From NCBI RefSeq assembly GCF_024346135.1, contig NZ_JAGQCJ010000011.1, positions 1 to 64,000 of the forward strand: DNA of 64,000 nucleotides, given 5' to 3'. The number at the start of each line of letters is the position of its first letter. Positions within the stretch are counted from its first letter, which is position 1. A program made the translations under genes and the position numbers. The notes beneath the pieces were generated by a model. The model saw only the letters and a program-made list of their open reading frames with translations. It searched no databases and was not told the origin of the DNA. The DNA comes from Cyanobium sp. CH-040 (GTDB lineage Bacteria; Cyanobacteriota; Cyanobacteriia; PCC-6307; Cyanobiaceae). Shown one piece after another: positions 56,685 through 64,000 of this stretch.

Positions 56685-57413
56685 TCAACGCACACAGAAG
56701 CGCGCCATCAGTTCAAGGCGATCCACCGGATCGGGCAGTTCGGCCGGATCGAACGGCGGCGCCGCCGCTGCGTCCAGGGCTGCCCGGGCCAGGGGAACGG
56801 GCCTGAAGCCCGACTGAATCTGCACCTGCAGGGGCACAGGCGCCCCCCCCAGACCCATGGCCTGCACCATCTCCCGGGCCTGGGCCAGGGCATCCTGATA
56901 GGCGGCCCGCAGCAGCTGCCGCCTCACCGCCGGATCGGCGCTGGCATCCGCCTGCGGCGTCACCGGTGCCAGGCGCACCCCCGGCAGCCCCCCCACCTCC
57001 CGCACGAGGGACTGGAGGCGGGCCGGGGCCACCACCCCGCTCACCCGCAGGCTGGCGCTGGTTAGGGCGGGACGGCCGCGCTGCGCCGGCCTGGTGTACG
57101 TCGCCGGGGAGGTGACCTCCAGGTCCTGCACCGCAAGGCGCTGGAGGGTGGAGCGCACCGCGGCGAGCCGCTGCTGCAGGGCACCGAGGGCCTCGTCCGC
57201 CGTGCCGGCCTCCGCCTCCAGGCCGAGGCTGAAGCCGAGCCGCTGGATATCGCGTTTCAGTTCGGCACTGCCCTGAGCTTCCAGGAGGGTGCCGTCGCAG
57301 CGCAGCTGCACCTGCTGGGCCAGCGCGGGGGAGAGCGGCGCAGCGCTGCCGAGCAGGGCGGTGAGGATGAACAGGGCGGAACGGAACGGCAGCCGCAGCA
57401 GCGAAGAAACCAT
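56685..57413 (-). CDS. SIMPL (DUF541) domain periplasmic protein
   Basis: A 242-residue exported protein: signal peptide of about 32 residues (ALFILTALLGSAAPLSPALA), then a SIMPL/DUF541 domain of alternating helices and strands (LGFSLGLEAEAGTADEALGAL; SASLRVSGVV; LQSLVREVGGLPG; AAYQDALAQAREMVQAMGL). Members form periplasmic or outer-membrane oligomers; the function is poorly known. ATG 57413 was chosen because the signal peptide follows; a TTG five codons upstream is weaker. Confidence 0.85.
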   Translation of the reverse strand: MVSSLLRLPFRSALFILTALLGSAAPLSPALAQQVQLRCDGTLLEAQGSAELKRDIQRLGFSLGLEAEAGTADEALGALQQRLAAVRSTLQRLAVQDLEVTSPATYTRPAQRGRPALTSASLRVSGVVAPARLQSLVREVGGLPGVRLAPVTPQADASADPAVRRQLLRAAYQDALAQAREMVQAMGLGGAPVPLQVQIQSGFRPVPLARAALDAAAAPPFDPAELPDPVDRLELMARFCVR

Positions 57414-57538
57414 GGACCGAAGCGTCAACCGGGGTCACGCACCGATCTACCACCGTTTCGGCGGATCCAATTAGCGTTCCGCCGGACCATGCGCTGCCGC
57501 AGGTTCACCCGCCACCCCCAGATCCGTTCGCCGTCCGG

Positions 57539-59017
57539 ATGTCCCTCCCGCAGGTGTGGCTCACCGCCGTCGTTCTCATCACCCTGCTGCTGCCCCTGCA
57601 GCACCTGGCCCGCCGCCTGACACTGCCGGACCTGCCCGTACGGCTGGCGGCGGCGGCCCTGCTGGCCTGGGCCCTGGTGTCATCCCTGCCGCAGGGGTTG
57701 CCCCCGGACCCCTACCGCCCCTGGGTCCTGATCGCCGACAAGCTGCTGTTCAGCTACCTCGGGATCCGGCTGCTGATCTGGCTCGTCCTGGAACTGCCTC
57801 CGGCCCTGGGCTGGCAGCGGCCTCCTCCTCAGATCCTCGTGCAGCTGCTGATGCTCGCCGGATCCTCGCTGGCGACGGTGATCGTGCTGCGGGAACTGGC
57901 CCGCTTCGATGTCGTGGGGCTGGTGACCACCTCGGCGGTGCTCACGGCCGTGCTGGGCCTGGCGGCGCAGGAACCGCTCAAGGACCTCCTGGCAGGCCTG
58001 GAACTCCAGTTCGATGACGTCTTCAAGGTGGGGGACTTCATCCAGGTGGGTGACCACCACCTGGGGATGGTGGTGTCGGTGGACTGGCACGACACCTGTC
58101 TGCGGGATGTGTCGGGCTCACTGGTGGTGATTCCCAACACCATGGTCACCGAGGCGGTGGTGAAGAACTTCTGCCGCTTCGGCAGCATGGGCAACCGCTT
58201 CACCATCGGCCTCGACTACGCCCTGCCTCCGGCCCAGGCCCGATCCCTGATCCTCGATGTGCTGCGACGGAACAGCCGTGTGCTGTCCACTCCGGCTCCG
58301 GCGGTGCGGGCGGAGAGCTTCGGCGAGAGCGCGATCAGCTACGAGATCCTGGTGTTCCAGCGTCCCGGAAACCTCTCTGATCTGCTCGAGCTGCGCAGCG
58401 AACTGCTCGGCCAGATCTGGTATGCGCTGGAACGCAACGGCCAGAGCGTGCCGTACCCGGTGCGGGAGCTCAGGCCCAGGCGGACACCACTGGATTCCAA
58501 CCATCCCACTCGCCTGGAGACGGGAGAGCGCATGGCCCTGCTCAGGCACAACCCCCTCTTCGGTGCCCTCAGTGAGGAGGAACTCACCAGCCTGGCCCAT
58601 CAGGCCCGGTGCCTGCGCTTTTCACCCGGCGAAGCGGTGGTTCGGGAGGGCGACCCCGGCCAGTCGCTGTATCAGCTGGTGAGCGGAAGGGTGGAGGTGC
58701 GCAAGCAGCAGAAGGGGGGAGAGGTGCTGTCCGTGGCGCAGCTGAACCCCGGCGACATCTTCGGCGAGATGTCCCTGCTCAGCGGCAGCCCCCGAAGCGC
58801 CAGCGTTCAGGCCATCGATGAATGCGTGCTCCTGAAGGTCGCCCAGGACGACATCGCCCCCCTGCTGCAGGGCAACCCGGGGCTGATGGATGAGCTGGCC
58901 CGCCTGGTGACGGCGCGCCGGCATCAACTGGACGATCTCAGCACCGAGTCGGTGCAGGCCCAGGAGAACCAGCTGCTGCGGCGCATGCAGCAGATCTTCA
59001 GCACGGTGATCTGGTGA
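57539..59017 (+). CDS. MscS-family channel with C-terminal cyclic-nucleotide-binding domain
   Basis: A 492-residue protein of the bacterial cyclic-nucleotide-gated (bCNG) channel type. Three hydrophobic segments (about 5-23, 65-88, 98-118) are followed by the MscS pore helix and beta domain (residues about 127-230: VLGLAAQEPLKDLLAGLEL; FKVGDFIQVGDHHLGMV; VVIPNTMV). Residues about 335-450 form a cyclic-nucleotide-binding domain with the phosphate-binding cassette at 408-423 (FGEMSLLSGSPRSASV), including Glu410 and Arg419, so it should bind cAMP or cGMP. Known bCNG channels such as the Synechocystis one open with cAMP and respond poorly to tension. It lies within the cyclase/FecR region. Confidence 0.92.
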   Translation: MSLPQVWLTAVVLITLLLPLQHLARRLTLPDLPVRLAAAALLAWALVSSLPQGLPPDPYRPWVLIADKLLFSYLGIRLLIWLVLELPPALGWQRPPPQILVQLLMLAGSSLATVIVLRELARFDVVGLVTTSAVLTAVLGLAAQEPLKDLLAGLELQFDDVFKVGDFIQVGDHHLGMVVSVDWHDTCLRDVSGSLVVIPNTMVTEAVVKNFCRFGSMGNRFTIGLDYALPPAQARSLILDVLRRNSRVLSTPAPAVRAESFGESAISYEILVFQRPGNLSDLLELRSELLGQIWYALERNGQSVPYPVRELRPRRTPLDSNHPTRLETGERMALLRHNPLFGALSEEELTSLAHQARCLRFSPGEAVVREGDPGQSLYQLVSGRVEVRKQQKGGEVLSVAQLNPGDIFGEMSLLSGSPRSASVQAIDECVLLKVAQDDIAPLLQGNPGLMDELARLVTARRHQLDDLSTESVQAQENQLLRRMQQIFSTVIW

Positions 59018-59032
59018 CCCCTCATCCAGGAG

Positions 59033-59815
59033 TCATTCGCAGTTGGCGATCGACTCCTGGATGCGCTCGGCGACGCCCTCAGGAAGCTGGAGCTTGTCGT
59101 CGGTGAACCGGTTCAGGGCTGCCAGCAGCTGGCTGCGGCTCATCACCGCCTGGCGCTGAAACTCGCCGTCGCTGCTGAACTGCGCCACCTCACAGCCGCA
59201 GATGTAGGTGGTGCGGCCACTGGGGTCCCCGTCGGTGATCTCCACCGACCTCCGGGGCAGGGGAGCCTTCGGAGCCGAGCCACTGCCCGCGTCGGCCGCA
59301 GGCTGGCGTGGCCTCTGCTCCTCGAAGCCTCCCGGGTCTCCCACATGGGCCACCCCCTCCAAGGTGATCACGTTGTAGGAATCCAGATCGCGCTGGACGA
59401 TCGTGGTCGTGCCCATCACCCCCAGCACCTTGGTGCCGAGGCAGGTTCGCTGCGGACCACTCATCAGCACCGCACCGCGATCAAGGCGCAGGCACTGGCT
59501 GCCGACGTTGAGCACGCTGGAGCGGCCCAGGAAACCCACCGTGCGCCCGTCGAAGAGCAGCTCGGCCCGGCTGCGGCCGGTGCGCAGCTGCTGACCGGAG
59601 CGGGCGGTGTCGTTGACCTTGGCGGTGCGCCCGTTGATGAACACCTCCTTGCCGTCGATCAGGCGGACAACCCGGGCGGACTGGATGACCGACGCCTGGG
59701 CGATCGCTGCCGGCGCCAGGGCGGCAGCAGCGGCTGCGGCCAAGGCCAAGGTTGCTGCAGAGCGACCAGCCAGAGCCAGGGCGCTGGATGACTTCAGAAC
59801 GAAATGCATTGCCAT
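59033..59815 (-). CDS. Exported FecR-domain protein 3
   Basis: A 260-residue protein with a long Ala-rich signal peptide (ATLALAAAAAAALAPAAIA) and a FecR domain: DGKEVFINGRTAKV, GQQLRTGRSRAELLF, GSQCLRLDRGAVLMSGPQRTC, GTTTIVQRDLDSYN. Cys108 and Cys125 match the Cys pair of FecR protein 1, so the two are paralogues. A C-terminal region of about 90 residues (TYICGCEVAQFSSDGEFQ) has two more Cys. ATG 59815 was chosen because the signal peptide follows. It is 34 bp downstream of cyclase 3 on the same strand, and convergent with the MscS channel gene. Confidence 0.85.
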   Translation of the reverse strand: MAMHFVLKSSSALALAGRSAATLALAAAAAAALAPAAIAQASVIQSARVVRLIDGKEVFINGRTAKVNDTARSGQQLRTGRSRAELLFDGRTVGFLGRSSVLNVGSQCLRLDRGAVLMSGPQRTCLGTKVLGVMGTTTIVQRDLDSYNVITLEGVAHVGDPGGFEEQRPRQPAADAGSGSAPKAPLPRRSVEITDGDPSGRTTYICGCEVAQFSSDGEFQRQAVMSRSQLLAALNRFTDDKLQLPEGVAERIQESIANCE

Positions 59816-59849
59816 GGAAGGGCAGACAGCCAGTGTCCCGCTGCTGATC

Positions 59850-61784
59850 CTAGGCAGAAGGGGACACAAGGGCAGCGTCATCATCTCGCGTGGCCATATC
59901 CCCATCCCGACAACCGTTCACAGCGAACAGTTCCTGCATTCCCTGGCCACGGATCTCATACTCACCGAGAGACTGAATGATCCATTCGGGCCTGGCTTGC
60001 CGGGCCACAGCATCGTTCACGACCACATCGCCGTCAACACTCTTGGCCACAGCTTCGAGCCGGCTGGCCATGTTCACCGTATCTCCGATGATGGTGTAGT
60101 CCATCCGGCTGGCACAACCGATGTTGCCGCTGATCACCGGACCTGCCGACAGCACAATCACCTGCTGCCAGGGTTCGCGGCCCTCATCGATCCAGCGCTG
60201 ATTGAGCTCCGCCACCTCAGACTTGATATCCATCACAGCTTCGAGGGCGGCCTGAACTTCTTCTGCGGGGCCCCGTGTCAGAGGCACCCCGAACACCGCA
60301 AGGACAGCGTCACCCATGTATTTGTCGATAGTGGCTCCGTGCCGCTGGAGAACCGACACGACCACCGCGAAGTATTCGTTCAACTGGGCCACCAACTCGG
60401 TGGCCAGCCCCTCCCGGTTCATGCGGCTCGTGGCCTGGGTGAAGCCCCGGACATCGCAGAGAAACACGACCACATCGGACATCCGGCCGCCGAGAAGTTC
60501 ATCAGCCTCCTCGGGCTGACTGGCGATCTGCGCCGCCACCGCTGGAGAGAGATAGCGCTCGAGCATGCGGCGCAGCCGAAGTCTGCTGAGCTGCAGACGC
60601 ACGGTGGCGTCCCCAGCACTCACCAGACCGGTGGCGAGCGTGACCCCCGAGAGGCCCAGCAGCACAATGCCCATGCCCTGTGCACTGAGCAGAATCAGAG
60701 CCAGCAGTGCCATGCTGCCGGCCATGAGTGCCAGCGCACCCAGCCTCACCTGGGGTCGCTCCCAACGCACCGAAAGCAGGCCGAGCATCAGGATCCCCAC
60801 GCCAAGCACCGGGGCCCATAACCCGGAGGTGTAGGGCACGAACAGGGCTCGCCCCTCGAGGCGGTTGGCGATCTCAGCAGCATGAATCTCCACGCCGGGC
60901 ATCCCCTCGGCACCAGCGAAAGCCGTCCGGTGGATGTCCTGAAGCACGCTGGCGGTAGGTCCGATCACCACCACCTGGCCTCTGAGGTCACCGCTCTCAA
61001 GCAGACGCTGGTAGCTGGCTGTCTCCAGCAGATCCCAGACGGGAATTGTAGGAATCGTCCGGGCTGGTCCATAGGGGTCGACCAGCGGTCGCCAGGAAGC
61101 GGCCAGCCGCGGAGGAGGCAGCTCCTGCAAGCCGCCCTTCTCAATCAGGCGATCTGCCAGACCTGGCGGCACGTCGAGGAGACCACTCCGCTGCAACTGG
61201 CTGGCGTAGGTAGTGGGCCGCAGTCGGATGTAACCGTCGGAGTCCTGAAGCCCGTTGAGGAGCCCTGCGGACTCAGCACCGGCGGCATCTGCGAGCAGCG
61301 GAAGGGGTGTGCTCAGGGTGAGTCCTCCAACCCGGCCGCGGCTCTCCAGCACCTGGGCTCCAAGCACAAGCTTTCCGCGATACCGGCTGAGCGCCTGGGC
61401 GAAGGCGGCATCGTCCTCGAAACCATGGCTGCTGGGGCCGCTGAAGAGAAGGTCGAAGGCCACAGCCTTGACACCGGCCGCAAAGAGTCGGTCGAGAATC
61501 CGGCTATAGATCGCCCTGGGCCATGGCCAGCTCACCAGCCGACGCAGCTCAGGATCCTCACTGAGGTCGGCATTGGCCCCCTGAGTCAGGCTGTAGTCGT
61601 CAATACCGACGATCACAATGCCTCCTGGAGGCCTCCGGGGTCCCCGCAGCTCCTGTGTTCGCGTGGCGGCCATCAGTTGCCACTGGTCATAGGCATCCGA
61701 GAACAAACCAAAACCAAGGGCGCAGGCTGAGGCCCAGACCACGAACACCCCATGGCGACGAAGAAACCGGCCAAGACTCGGCAT
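59850..61784 (-). CDS. CHASE2-domain class III adenylate cyclase 3
   Basis: A 644-residue membrane cyclase: N-terminal helix (about 12-29), CHASE2 sensor (about 50-315: IVIVGIDDYSLTQGA, SWPWPRAIYSRILDRL, DDAAFAQALSRY, VVVIGPTASVLQDIH), three membrane helices (about 320-392) and a cyclase domain (about 430-610). Asp444 and Asp492 (metals), Lys488 and the Thr in MDYTIIGDTVNMASRLE (adenine choice) and the final Asn/Arg pair are all present. It is the fullest CHASE2 of the three and is directly upstream of FecR protein 3. Confidence 0.93.
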   Translation of the reverse strand: MPSLGRFLRRHGVFVVWASACALGFGLFSDAYDQWQLMAATRTQELRGPRRPPGGIVIVGIDDYSLTQGANADLSEDPELRRLVSWPWPRAIYSRILDRLFAAGVKAVAFDLLFSGPSSHGFEDDAAFAQALSRYRGKLVLGAQVLESRGRVGGLTLSTPLPLLADAAGAESAGLLNGLQDSDGYIRLRPTTYASQLQRSGLLDVPPGLADRLIEKGGLQELPPPRLAASWRPLVDPYGPARTIPTIPVWDLLETASYQRLLESGDLRGQVVVIGPTASVLQDIHRTAFAGAEGMPGVEIHAAEIANRLEGRALFVPYTSGLWAPVLGVGILMLGLLSVRWERPQVRLGALALMAGSMALLALILLSAQGMGIVLLGLSGVTLATGLVSAGDATVRLQLSRLRLRRMLERYLSPAVAAQIASQPEEADELLGGRMSDVVVFLCDVRGFTQATSRMNREGLATELVAQLNEYFAVVVSVLQRHGATIDKYMGDAVLAVFGVPLTRGPAEEVQAALEAVMDIKSEVAELNQRWIDEGREPWQQVIVLSAGPVISGNIGCASRMDYTIIGDTVNMASRLEAVAKSVDGDVVVNDAVARQARPEWIIQSLGEYEIRGQGMQELFAVNGCRDGDMATRDDDAALVSPSA

Positions 61785-63191
61785 GATGAGGAACGGCTCA
61801 GCTGAATGGGAATCGTGGACAGGAAGCTGCGCAGGACTGCGGCAACTAAGGAAAGGATACCGAGGTTCGCAACAGCCAGCCTGGCAACACCCAACGAGGC
61901 AACAGTTTCGCGGTCAGCCGACGTGCTGACGACGCACTGATGCAATGGTTACTGATGCGATCACGCACTGGAAACAACGGTCATCAAGTCATGGTCAATG
62001 CCACCAGAGCGAACCGAGATTCATGGGCGATGCCTGATCCAAGGGCTGCCCCGAGATGATGCAGAGCCAATACGTCTAGCGAAGTAATCGCCGGACAAGA
62101 TTGACACAGTGACTGGGCAGCCAAGACAGCAAGCCAGCCGCTGACAAGGCCACCTGAATTCAGGCTTGAGCAATCAGAATGACACAGACGCATATCGAGG
62201 AACATCGCTGATCGCCGAAACAGTGATATTGCGTCGAGATCACAGGAGAGATAGCAGGAAACTGGGCTCGAGAGACTGAAGTCAAAGACAATGAAGCAGC
62301 AGAAGGGTATCAGTCGCAGGCAAGATAAGCTGGCAGCCCTACTACTGACAGCCGAAAGACCCACGAACGAGTAAAGACCCCTAAACGAAGGAGCTCACGT
62401 GTCAGCCCATGACAAGAAGGATCTCATGCCAGAGCGAGCTGAATATGAACAGGGCGGCGCAGCTGGCAGAGGCGCGAAAGTCAGGGCCAAGGCAACAGAG
62501 AGGCAGAGGAATTCAGATGCAAGCTCAAGGCAGACAGGACAGAGACAATTCAGACAATGATTGGCGCAGCCGATCAAGATAATCATGAGCAAAGCTGAGA
62601 CTCCGAGCAAGATCCACAGGCCAATGACTATGAGACAGAAGGGTCGCATGACGAAGGGAAATGCAGGACCGCAGCAGCTGATCAGCTGGGTACTAGCCGT
62701 GGCGAGCAGACTGTGACTAGAGAGAATGCTCAGAACGCCATGGAGTCGCTATGGCTACACGCGCGCTGAGGCAAGTCTTTGGTCAAGGATCTTGCCGAAC
62801 AACTCATCAAACAAGATGGAGCCAATGGCAGAATCGACGCTGTCAGACTCAGAACTTCATCAAGGCAAGAACGAGCCAACAGGCTCCACAAAGTATCGGC
62901 CGATACAGCAGTGACCCAATCAAGTTGCAAAGGAATGTAACAAAGAGGGAGGTTTGCATTAAGGAACTGCGAAACACACGAGAAAGCAATAGCATGCGGT
63001 AGCTTGCGTTTGAGTCAGCATGCATGGCTGAAGCCGATGGAACAGACAAACAAGCGGAATCAGAAAGCAGAATCAGAGCTAGTCACGAGAATCACAAGCC
63101 AAAAGATTACTGGTTCCCATGACTTGAACAGGGCAGCCAAAAACATCAGTGACCACTGAACAGCAGTCATTCGCACAAGCCACCTTCACCA
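61785..63191. other. 1.4-kb stretch without a credible gene, lower G+C
   Basis: Base composition falls clearly below that of the rest of the window. Open frames here are short, Ser/Cys/Leu-rich and lack ribosome-binding sites. The best is at 62395-62649 on the minus strand (84 residues, two hydrophobic stretches starting FCLIVIGLWILLGVSALLMI), which could be a small membrane protein but has no other support. No tRNA, insertion sequence or clear promoter was seen. It may be a remnant of transferred DNA. Confidence 0.55.
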
Positions 63192-64000
63192 ATGAACGCA
63201 CTCGACTTCACCTTTTCGGATCTAATTTCCGGATATGTCACAAATTACGATCCAGCTCGATTAATCGTCAGCGTCAAAACCTCGGATGGACGCAGCTACG
63301 AGGGTAAAATAACCGGTAATACCTACGCAAAACAGACCAATAACTTGAATGAAGGATGGATTGATTGCGGCAGCGAACTGAACAGGCTGCTGGTGCCAGG
63401 GCAAATGGTTTTTCTATACGGGACATTCTTCCCAGAAGAAACAACCAGCTTTGAGATTAACTATATCGTTTTTGCAAGTGAAGGGAGAGAAGCATACCGC
63501 TACACTGAAAAGGGATGGTGGGTGCAGCAGATTGCTTGCATTGGACAAAGCTACCTCAAGTGGCAGTTTGGCTATCCCGAGTCAGAAATTGACTACAATA
63601 ACTACAGAACACTAATCAATCTGACGGGGGCAAAGTCTCAGGGCGATTACCTTCAGGAAACAGATACAATTTCAAGAATGGTATATGGCATGGCATCTGC
63701 CTATATGCTGACAGGTAAAGATGAGTTCCTGGAGGCAGCAGAGAAGGGCACGAACTATTTGCGTGACAAAATGAGATTTGTCGACACTGATACCGGAATG
63801 ATTTACTGGTATCACGGATTAAAGGTCGGCATCGATCAACAGGAGCAGAAGCTGCTTGTCTCAGAGTTTGGAGACGATTACGACTGCATTCCGGCCTATG
63901 AACAGATCTATGCGCTTGCGGGCCCAGTGCAGACTTATCGAATCACCGGAGATCCGCGCATTCTGGATGACGCCCAAAAAACAGTTGATTTGTTCAGTGA
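63192..64000 (+). CDS. Possible alpha/alpha-barrel (AGE- or glycosidase-like) protein, 3' end beyond window
   Basis: At least 269 residues, running off the right edge. Residues 1 to about 95 form a beta-rich domain (LIVSVKTSDGRSYEGKI; LVPGQMVFLYGTFF). From about 110 the sequence is made of paired helices (TISRMVYGMASAYMLTGKDE; EAAEKGTNYLRDKM; AYEQIYALAGPVQTYRITGD) with a YWYHGLKV turn, the pattern of alpha/alpha toroids found in N-acylglucosamine 2-epimerases and several glycosidases. The assignment is tentative. The gene is much poorer in G+C than the housekeeping genes, suggesting transfer. ATG 63192; no clear Shine-Dalgarno. Confidence 0.6.
   Translation, partial: MNALDFTFSDLISGYVTNYDPARLIVSVKTSDGRSYEGKITGNTYAKQTNNLNEGWIDCGSELNRLLVPGQMVFLYGTFFPEETTSFEINYIVFASEGREAYRYTEKGWWVQQIACIGQSYLKWQFGYPESEIDYNNYRTLINLTGAKSQGDYLQETDTISRMVYGMASAYMLTGKDEFLEAAEKGTNYLRDKMRFVDTDTGMIYWYHGLKVGIDQQEQKLLVSEFGDDYDCIPAYEQIYALAGPVQTYRITGDPRILDDAQKTVDLFS

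Noticed and set aside
62395-62649. Possible 84-residue membrane protein on the minus strand
   Set aside because: Two hydrophobic stretches are present but there is no ribosome-binding site, no neighbour in an operon and Cys/Leu-rich composition like the noncoding frames around it. Noted within the gap entry only.
61785-63191. Insertion sequence, prophage remnant, tRNA or CRISPR array in the low-GC gap
   Set aside because: No terminal inverted repeats, transposase or integrase fragments, cloverleaf, or regularly spaced repeats could be found by eye.

Overview
The window is dense (roughly 70% G+C), with short gaps, many 1-4 nt gene overlaps and a gene set typical of a high-GC picocyanobacterium of the Cyanobium/Synechococcus lineage. 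Pointers are a DUF3747 protein, biosynthetic SpeA, a pilM-N-O-Q cluster without pilP, a second ClpB next to secE-nusG, the UDP-glucose dehydrogenase/UDP-xylose synthase pair, and a small RNA that looks like the cyanobacterial Yfr2 family. This taxonomic call is an inference from gene content. No rRNA, tRNA, CRISPR array or insertion sequence was seen.

Layout. 0-11.4 kb: housekeeping and DNA repair: the folK 3' end, a deaminase, a Nudix hydrolase, a class I photolyase, a DegT aminotransferase, a thioredoxin-like protein, a lipoprotein, a domain-swapped photolyase homologue, fabI, a VapBC-like pair, hisB, lpxI and hisS. 11.5-15.9 kb: a minus-strand nucleotide-sugar operon (ugd, uxs, UDP-glucuronate epimerase) preceded by a coiled-coil/RodZ-tail membrane protein. 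16-21.7 kb: an unknown beta-rich protein, then pilM-N-O-Q. 21.7-24.7 kb: pyrD, rnhA, a DUF3747 protein and a Yfr2-like sRNA. 25-33 kb: secE-nusG-rplK-rplA and rplJ-rplL, which normally adjoin, are separated by a 4.4-kb block coding for an HExxH peptide-modification protein, an acyl carrier protein, a small Gly/Asn/Asp/Pro-rich peptide, an adenylate-forming enzyme and an alpha/beta hydrolase. This looks like an undescribed peptide-tailoring pathway. 33-48 kb: clpB2, gloA, eno, an ABC1 kinase, argJ, an MpaB-CoaE fusion, two 2-oxoglutarate oxygenases, gatB, a partner-switching pair (STAS and HATPase) and thiO.

48.2-61.8 kb is the most striking region. It carries three CHASE2-type class III adenylate cyclases, all with intact catalytic residues, each adjacent to an exported FecR-domain protein, plus an MscS channel with a C-terminal cyclic-nucleotide-binding domain. 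ndk, speA, a DUF3307 membrane protein and a SIMPL protein lie among them. Together they suggest a local envelope-sensing circuit: periplasmic FecR protein to CHASE2 sensor, cytoplasmic cAMP, cAMP-gated channel. The parts are visible in the sequence; the circuit is an inference.

From 61.8 kb to the end the sequence becomes distinctly poorer in G+C. About 1.4 kb without a credible gene leads into a truncated gene for a possible alpha/alpha-barrel protein, probably the edge of an acquired island.
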